A DNA stretch of 64,000 nt. Source: Hypoxylon rubiginosum (lineage: Eukaryota > Ascomycota > Sordariomycetes > Xylariales > Hypoxylaceae). Below the pieces are notes generated by a model that was given only the letters and a program-made list of their open reading frames with translations, was not told where the DNA came from and did no database searches. Location of the stretch: assembly GCA_902806565.1 (NCBI GenBank), contig CADCXA010000055.1, positions 868,001 to 932,000 of the forward strand, read 5' to 3'. Each line of letters begins with the position of its first letter. Position 1 is the first letter of the stretch. Shown here piece by piece: positions 59,024-64,000 of the stretch. Made by a program: the position numbers and the translations under genes.

Positions 59024-59440
59024 CTAAGGTACCAACCTAGTTACCCTCCCACCCACTGTATGCCATATATGTCTAAAAAACAAACGAGTTGCCAGCCTTC
59101 TCCCCCGCACATGCTGTTGTGCCCCTCCTAACTTGCCAACTTGCCCACTTGGTGCAATGGTAATGTGCGGGCCGGATGACTAAGGGTTAGAGAAAACCAG
59201 TCTATGACTATTCCGTCTTTGACACCTAGGGGTCAAGGGGTCCCCGTCAAAGGGGTCTTCGTTTCCGATGTCCCTTGACACCTAGGGGGTTTTTCGGCAG
59301 CATGCGGTGAACCTGCTTATGCGTACCTCTTCTGGTGCGATCATTTGTCACGCCCGTAGGCCAGCGTCTTTTTTTACCAATGGTTCGATTCTTCGAGTGA
59401 CCTTTTCTTTTTCTTTTTTTCTTTTCTCCAAGTCCATTTA
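59024..59440 (+). repeat. Direct repeat, copy 2
   Basis: This is the second copy of the repeat at 57388, offset by 1647 bases in the same orientation. It carries an insertion near 59228-59275 relative to copy 1, containing an internal near-duplication of GACACCTAGGGG. Confidence 0.85.
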
Positions 59441-60454
59441 CTATGTTAGCCATACAGTCTTAGATCAAACTGCGCTTGCTTTTTTTTTTCGTGCCGCGAA
59501 ACTACCCGCATTTACGAAAAGCCTCCCATAAAGAATACACGGGTATCTAGATATATTATGCGCGTCTTCAAACTCCTATCTGCTAGCCAGCCCTGGCTTT
59601 GCCTCTTTATGACGTTTGCTGAGATATTAAATAGCTCCTTGTATCCTACCGTCTATTAAGCGTGCTTAGGGAGTGCTTATCGCTATCTAAACTACTTCCC
59701 CCTTATTCCGTATCGCTCTCCTTCCGACTTTCACTATTACTGCTCTCTTTCATCCTTGAGTACCTATGTAAACATTCTATCGGTGATATAAGTAATTTGT
59801 ACGACGGTGATTCAATCCAAAATTTCGGTACGATATCGCCGACATCCAATCACCGCTAAATGTTTCGGCTGATGGCACGAGTATAACTTTCTGTTTAAGA
59901 AACAATCTGATCTACACCAAATGGTTTCGCAAGTTATTTAGGTTAAAATTACGAAACAATGAATAGCCACCTTTTCCCTAGTAAGTAGTTCTGGTACTCT
60001 TAAAAACGACCATTCAAGGTTATTACTTACCTAGGTATGCTCTTTAGAGGAGGCGTCCTAGGAACCGTGATATATATATTGTAAAAGTAACACCAAGTGC
60101 CTAGGTACTTATAATGATGTACTACTAATTGATTACAAGGAAGCTCCTGTAGATAACTACCTGTTTTAGTAGTACGCTGGGTGGCTTGCGAGGATTCAGG
60201 TATCTTGTGGAGCATATCAGAAGTTGACCAGTGCCCAACAGCAATGGTAATAACATACTTATAAATGCGTAAATTGGCCCTTATCTGAGGTGGTTGCTTG
60301 CGAAGGAGCAGAAAATGCAACAGTCGGTTCCTCAGGTAGAAATCTTTGCCCCTACCAATTCTCAAAAATAGCTTTTCTACAAACATTCCCTGATCTTGCG
60401 CTCTCTTGCTAGCAAAAAATCCCACATACATCCCGCATACATCATTCCTCCAAA
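59441..60454. other. Spacer upstream of the RNase H gene
   Basis: AT-rich sequence without a gene, probably including the promoter of the RNase H gene. A TACCTAGGTA palindrome is at 60029-60038. Confidence 0.4.
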
Positions 60455-61950
60455 ATGGGTTCCACAAGCGAAGAAAGAAGCAACGATGCCGATTCCACTG
60501 ATAATACCGAAAAAGCGCTCGTACTTTCATCAGCTTTGCCTTTCTCGCAACCTGTGAAGAAATTGAGAGCTTACCGCGGACGCGACTACAAGCCTGTCTC
60601 AAAATCTGAACTGAAGGTCATTGCGAAAGCTATCCGAGCTGAGACCCCTAGAATCGAAGATTTCGAGATGGAAGATGATGATCCTGTGCTATTTACAATC
60701 GATACCCAGGAAAAAGCTCTACGACACGCCATTCACGCAATAACAGCCTTCAAAGCTTCGAACATTCCAGGATTGGTACTCTTCCCCGATGGATCCTCGA
60801 GATTCGGGTACGCCGGTATTGGAACCACGTACCAGCGCACCTATGGCAGTGAAACTGGTTGGATTGACATGGCCTACGGACTCTACGGAATCAAACCCTC
60901 CTTCACGGCTGAGCTCCTTGCGATAAACCGGGCATTATGGACAGCCCTTTTTGAGACAATGTATCGGATTGGGCGATACCCTCATGAACGTCGAAAGCTC
61001 CCCAGAGTTCTCGTCTTTTCTGATTCTCAATTCGCTATTACTTACGTCTACAAGGCTTACAACGGCCGAGGTCCAATGGCTAAGCCAGCCACCGCTGACA
61101 CCGCCCGTAACGTGCTTTGCCCTTTACAGAAGCTCATCGAGCTAGGTAGTAAAGTCGAAATCCGCTGGGTACCGGGGCATGTGGGGGTCGAGGGCAACGC
61201 TCGCGCCGATAGATTGGCCGGAATTGGGTCGAGTTATGCTTCCTTTTTTCCCGGAGGAAGATACGGGAAAGCAAGATACGGGAACGAGCCTGGTTTGTTG
61301 CCATTCTTAGCCCTTTCGGCAACCAGACATCCACTTAAGACATGTCCACTCTACGGCGGCAGACCTCTCATTGATCTTCTGCATTGGCGCAAAGAAGATA
61401 TCATCAATATGCTTAGGCGCATATCGATGAAGAACTGCCGGAGTGTGGATCAAATACGGGTAATTAAGTTGCCAATACTCTTTTTTCTCAGAAAAGAAGC
61501 CAGCTAACTAATGTGACTTAGCGCAAACTCCCAAACCTGACGCAAAGTTATTCGATCCAATGGCCGACCTTACCTCAACAAACTGCGCCTACAAATCCAT
61601 CCAAGGATAATGGTTCCCATGCCACTGGCAAGCGCAAGAGAGAAAATAATGACGAAGGGAGCGACGACACCGCCATCATACCTCGGAAAGTGGCCAGAGA
61701 TGACACGCCTACCAGGGAAGCGAGTGAGGAAGCGAGCAGTAAAGACATTGGTGCTTGCAATGAGACTGACATCGAGCCCATCACCGACGAGCCGCCTCGG
61801 AAACGAGTTAAGGTGGAGATGTCTAGAAGAGAGACAAGCGATGGGAAACTTGACAGTGGCGATGTGACCGTCACCGCACCTCCTTATGAGGAGGTGCCGA
61901 GTGTAATAACGGGAAGTCGTTGGGTTGCCATCAATGACCAATGGAGGTAA
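60455..61950 (+). CDS. Stand-alone RNase H-like protein with disordered tail
   Basis: Exons 60455-61459 and 61522-61950 give 477 residues. Residues about 105-260 form a type I RNase H fold with all four catalytic carboxylates in place: D112 in FPDGSS, E153 in FTAELLA, D190 in FSDSQ, D252 in NARADRLA. The catalytic-loop His is at 242 in WVPGHVGVEGN. This would cleave RNA in RNA/DNA hybrids. The WVPGHVGVEGNARAD signature is closest to RNase H domains of LINE-type retrotransposons, yet no reverse transcriptase is nearby. A 100-residue Ser/Asp-rich N-terminus and a C-terminal tail of about 140 residues with basic clusters (GKRKREN, PPRKRVKVE) suggest nuclear targeting. The intron has an uncommon GTAATT donor. 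A domesticated element-derived gene is the likeliest reading. Confidence 0.85.
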
Positions 61951-62017
61951 CGGGACCCGGTCGGGCCTCGGCACATGGTGGACGCGGATCTGTTGGCGTG
62001 TTGAAACGTCCCGAGAT

Positions 62018-62077
62018 CTGTAGCGTAGCTATACCGGGTGAGGCTGTAGCGTAGCTATACCGGGTGAGGCTATAGCG
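62018..62077 (+). repeat. 26-bp tandem repeat
   Basis: Two perfect 26-base units (starting CTGTAGCGTAGC, ending GGGTGAGG) occupy 62018-62069, and a third begins as CTATAGCG. It lies between the converging RNase H and transcription-factor genes. Confidence 0.95.
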
Positions 62078-62214
62078 AATCGCGAGTTGCGAGGCTTGTC
62101 TCTTCTTGTCTAAGTATGTACTTCAAATTGTTGCATTAAATCATTATGGAATTTTATTATTCCTACCCACATATAACTAATTCACAAACCACAGTAATGT
62201 ATCGCCGATTAGGT

Positions 62215-64000
62215 TTATACCAAGTCCGGCGTCTCTTGTGTGAAGAAATCTTGCCAATTATCCAACCCGTAGAACCCGCACCCCCCAGTCGTCGACGTTG
62301 CCATTAGACTCGCGGGGGAGCCACCTATGATAGGGACAGGCTGCTCCTCAGCCTGAGTTCCCATGAAGTTCCTCGTCTCGTTGAGAACTCGCGCTGCCCA
62401 TTCCAATCCTTCTTGGAGTCGGTTGAGGTAAGTGCCGGGACGGTCGGCGTGTCGTAAACCCTGAAGTAGATGGAGTATGGCGTTGAGTAACTCGATATCG
62501 GCCCCGATATCGTCGGATTCCGGATGAGCTAAAGGGCCGGTAGGTGGTAGGCGACCGGACAGAGTTTCGTCAAGGTGGAAAGTAATAAGATCCGTAAACG
62601 CGACTATGGGGTATGTGCCCAAAACACGGCTCAGCAAAGCCAGTCGCGTTTTTGCTCTGTGACTCGGCGTTGGCGAAGCACCATCCTTCATGCTACCCAT
62701 CTCTACGATCAGTTGTAGGCATGTGCGTGCATGGTGGCGCATCTGCACCTGGGCTCGCTCATCCCTGCTTCGTTCGCACCGGAGAATCAGGACGTGGGTA
62801 ACATGGTAGCAGTAACTCATCTCCAGCTGTAAGGACTTTAGGTTATGAACTTCATGGCCGCCTAAGTTATGCTGTATGTTTGCGCCAACATGGTTGTCTC
62901 CGAGTGAAGAAGTAGACGTAAGAGTCTCTAGGACCCCAGGATGATGTTCGTGCCATCTGCCTAAAAGCTGCATCAAGCCCGCCACCTGAGTTGACAGATA
63001 GGGGGCTCCTGCTGCCATCGCGCGGGCAGAGTATAGTTTCAAGTATACTTCTTCCCAAATAATCATCATATCGTCAATTGCGGTGATGAATCTTTGACCT
63101 GATGATTCGACATGGTTCGATGTCGTGTTCCGTAGTTCGAGGTCTGAGTCAAAATGATACAGATCGCAAGGGTCACCTGACAGAAAAGCTCGCTGCTTGT
63201 CTAGAACATACAAGACTCGAAATACGTGCTCTCGTTCGCTGGGACCTTCGCCGGAAGTTCCGTTATGGGCCTTTGATAGATGTAGTCCTAGCATACGACC
63301 AACGTGGCAAGCTGTCTGTAATATTCTTTCGAAGAAAGTATTACTATAGAATTCTCGGGCTACGAGGGCCTGATAGAACATAAAAAACATGAAACGATTA
63401 GAAACTTTTGAAACTTTTTCCTAAAGGTTAGTCATCATCCGAACTTACCAAAGTCAGAAGAGATTGGACATGAAGGAGGCTTGGACGTGTATATGGAGTT
63501 AGGTCTGCAATGGCACGGTCGCAGTTGCGGATGAATGAGGAGAAGAGATCTTCTGTCATCGAATAAGTATTAATAGAGGAAGTATCCACGGAATCGTTCT
63601 CCCAACGTGCAACTTGAGCTTCTAGGCCAAGTTCAAGCAGAACAAGGTTGTTGAATATAATGGCCCAAGGACTGCTAGCAGAATTCTCGCTGGCTGGCAG
63701 TGATGGTGGCGGGTTTGAGGCACCTGAGTAATAAATATCAACGGCGTCACGGAGGCGCTTCTCGTCGAAAATCGGGATTCGGGTATTTATGTCTCGCAGA
63801 TATCCATCGATGAAAAGGCGCGTGATTAGCTGCGGTGGTGCAATGATAGGCTGGCGGTCACTAGAGACGACTGGTTGAAGACATTTGCCCTGAAAGGGAA
63901 AGCATTCTAAATGGCGAAGCATCATCGCTCGGCCTGTAGTGGTCGTACGATAGTCTAGCTTGTCCCCGGTGGTGCTAATGCCAGCATGGCAGCTGCTTGT
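62215..64000 (-). CDS. Fungal-specific transcription factor, C-terminal part (cut by window edge)
   Basis: The gene runs off the right edge, so its N-terminus is not seen. Visible exons are 64000-63449 and 63369-62215. The frame from the edge contains LITRLFIDGYLRDINTRIPIFDE, then TRPSLLHVQSLLTL joined over the intron to ALVAREFYSNTFFERIL and then ACHVGRMLGLH. This is the middle homology region (fungal_trans, MHR) of Zn2Cys6 regulators. The conserved EREHVFRVLYVLDKQRAFLSG follows. A zinc cluster is expected upstream but lies outside the window. It should be a nuclear regulator; the target genes are unknown, and no biosynthetic cluster is visible here. The intron carries a GTAAGT donor and TATCAG acceptor and keeps phase. 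Confidence 0.9.

Noticed and set aside
57670..59400. tRNA-like GGTTCGA boxes in the direct repeats
   Set aside because: No paired acceptor, D or anticodon arms could be arranged around them; they are shared repeat sequence.
61205..61974. Minus-strand ORFs opposite the second RNase H exon
   Set aside because: They overlap a plus-strand exon that joins in phase and carries nuclear-signal-like clusters; no resemblance was seen on the minus strand.

Overview
The window looks like nuclear DNA of a filamentous ascomycete (Pezizomycotina, most likely Sordariomycetes). The genes are split by short introns of about 50-120 nt with GTAAGT/GTACGT/GTGAGT donors, CTAAC/CTGAC branch sites and CAG/TAG acceptors. 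Protein families are fungal, leaders are pyrimidine-rich, and there is no operon structure. Exon models below were built by hand; wherever I give an exon list, the reading phase closes across every junction.

Positions 1-48.5 kb are a housekeeping block. In order they hold a two-RRM RNA-binding protein (-), NADPH-cytochrome P450 reductase (-), the giant PAG1/Furry scaffold (+), ribosome-biogenesis factor URB1 (+), a probable eIF4E-binding 4E-T-like protein (+), the SNARE regulator SEC1 (-), a G-patch protein (-), a membrane-anchored short-chain dehydrogenase (+), a doubtful small ORF (+), a longin R-SNARE (-), the mitochondrial helicase SUV3 (+), a conserved fungal protein of unknown function (+), and a Pmp3-type membrane protein with a long tail (-). 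Then comes a large unknown TPR-like/coiled-coil protein (-). Several of these serve secretion and polarised growth (PAG1, SEC1, R-SNARE) or RNA metabolism (RRM protein, URB1, 4E-T-like, SUV3), but they are independent transcription units.

Positions 48.5-64 kb are more accessory. A divergent unknown gene starts this part, followed by two 5'-truncated genes meeting head to head: a NACHT/P-loop-like protein (-) and an AAA-ATPase pseudogene (+). Next are a SAM methyltransferase (-), a collapsed 5-oxoprolinase pseudogene (-), an MFS-transporter exon relic (+) and a pair of long direct repeats. The end holds a stand-alone RNase H gene (+) and the C-terminal part of a fungal transcription factor (-) cut by the window edge.

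The most unusual signals are: the head-to-head truncated ATPase pair, with stop codons that fit C-to-T mutation; a 10-bp palindrome, TACCTAGGTA, found at least eight times and only outside genes; abrupt GC-rich 3' ends in several genes, sharpest in URB1; a divergent pair of unknown genes; and a domesticated-looking RNase H. I saw no tRNA, rRNA, CRISPR array or intact transposon.
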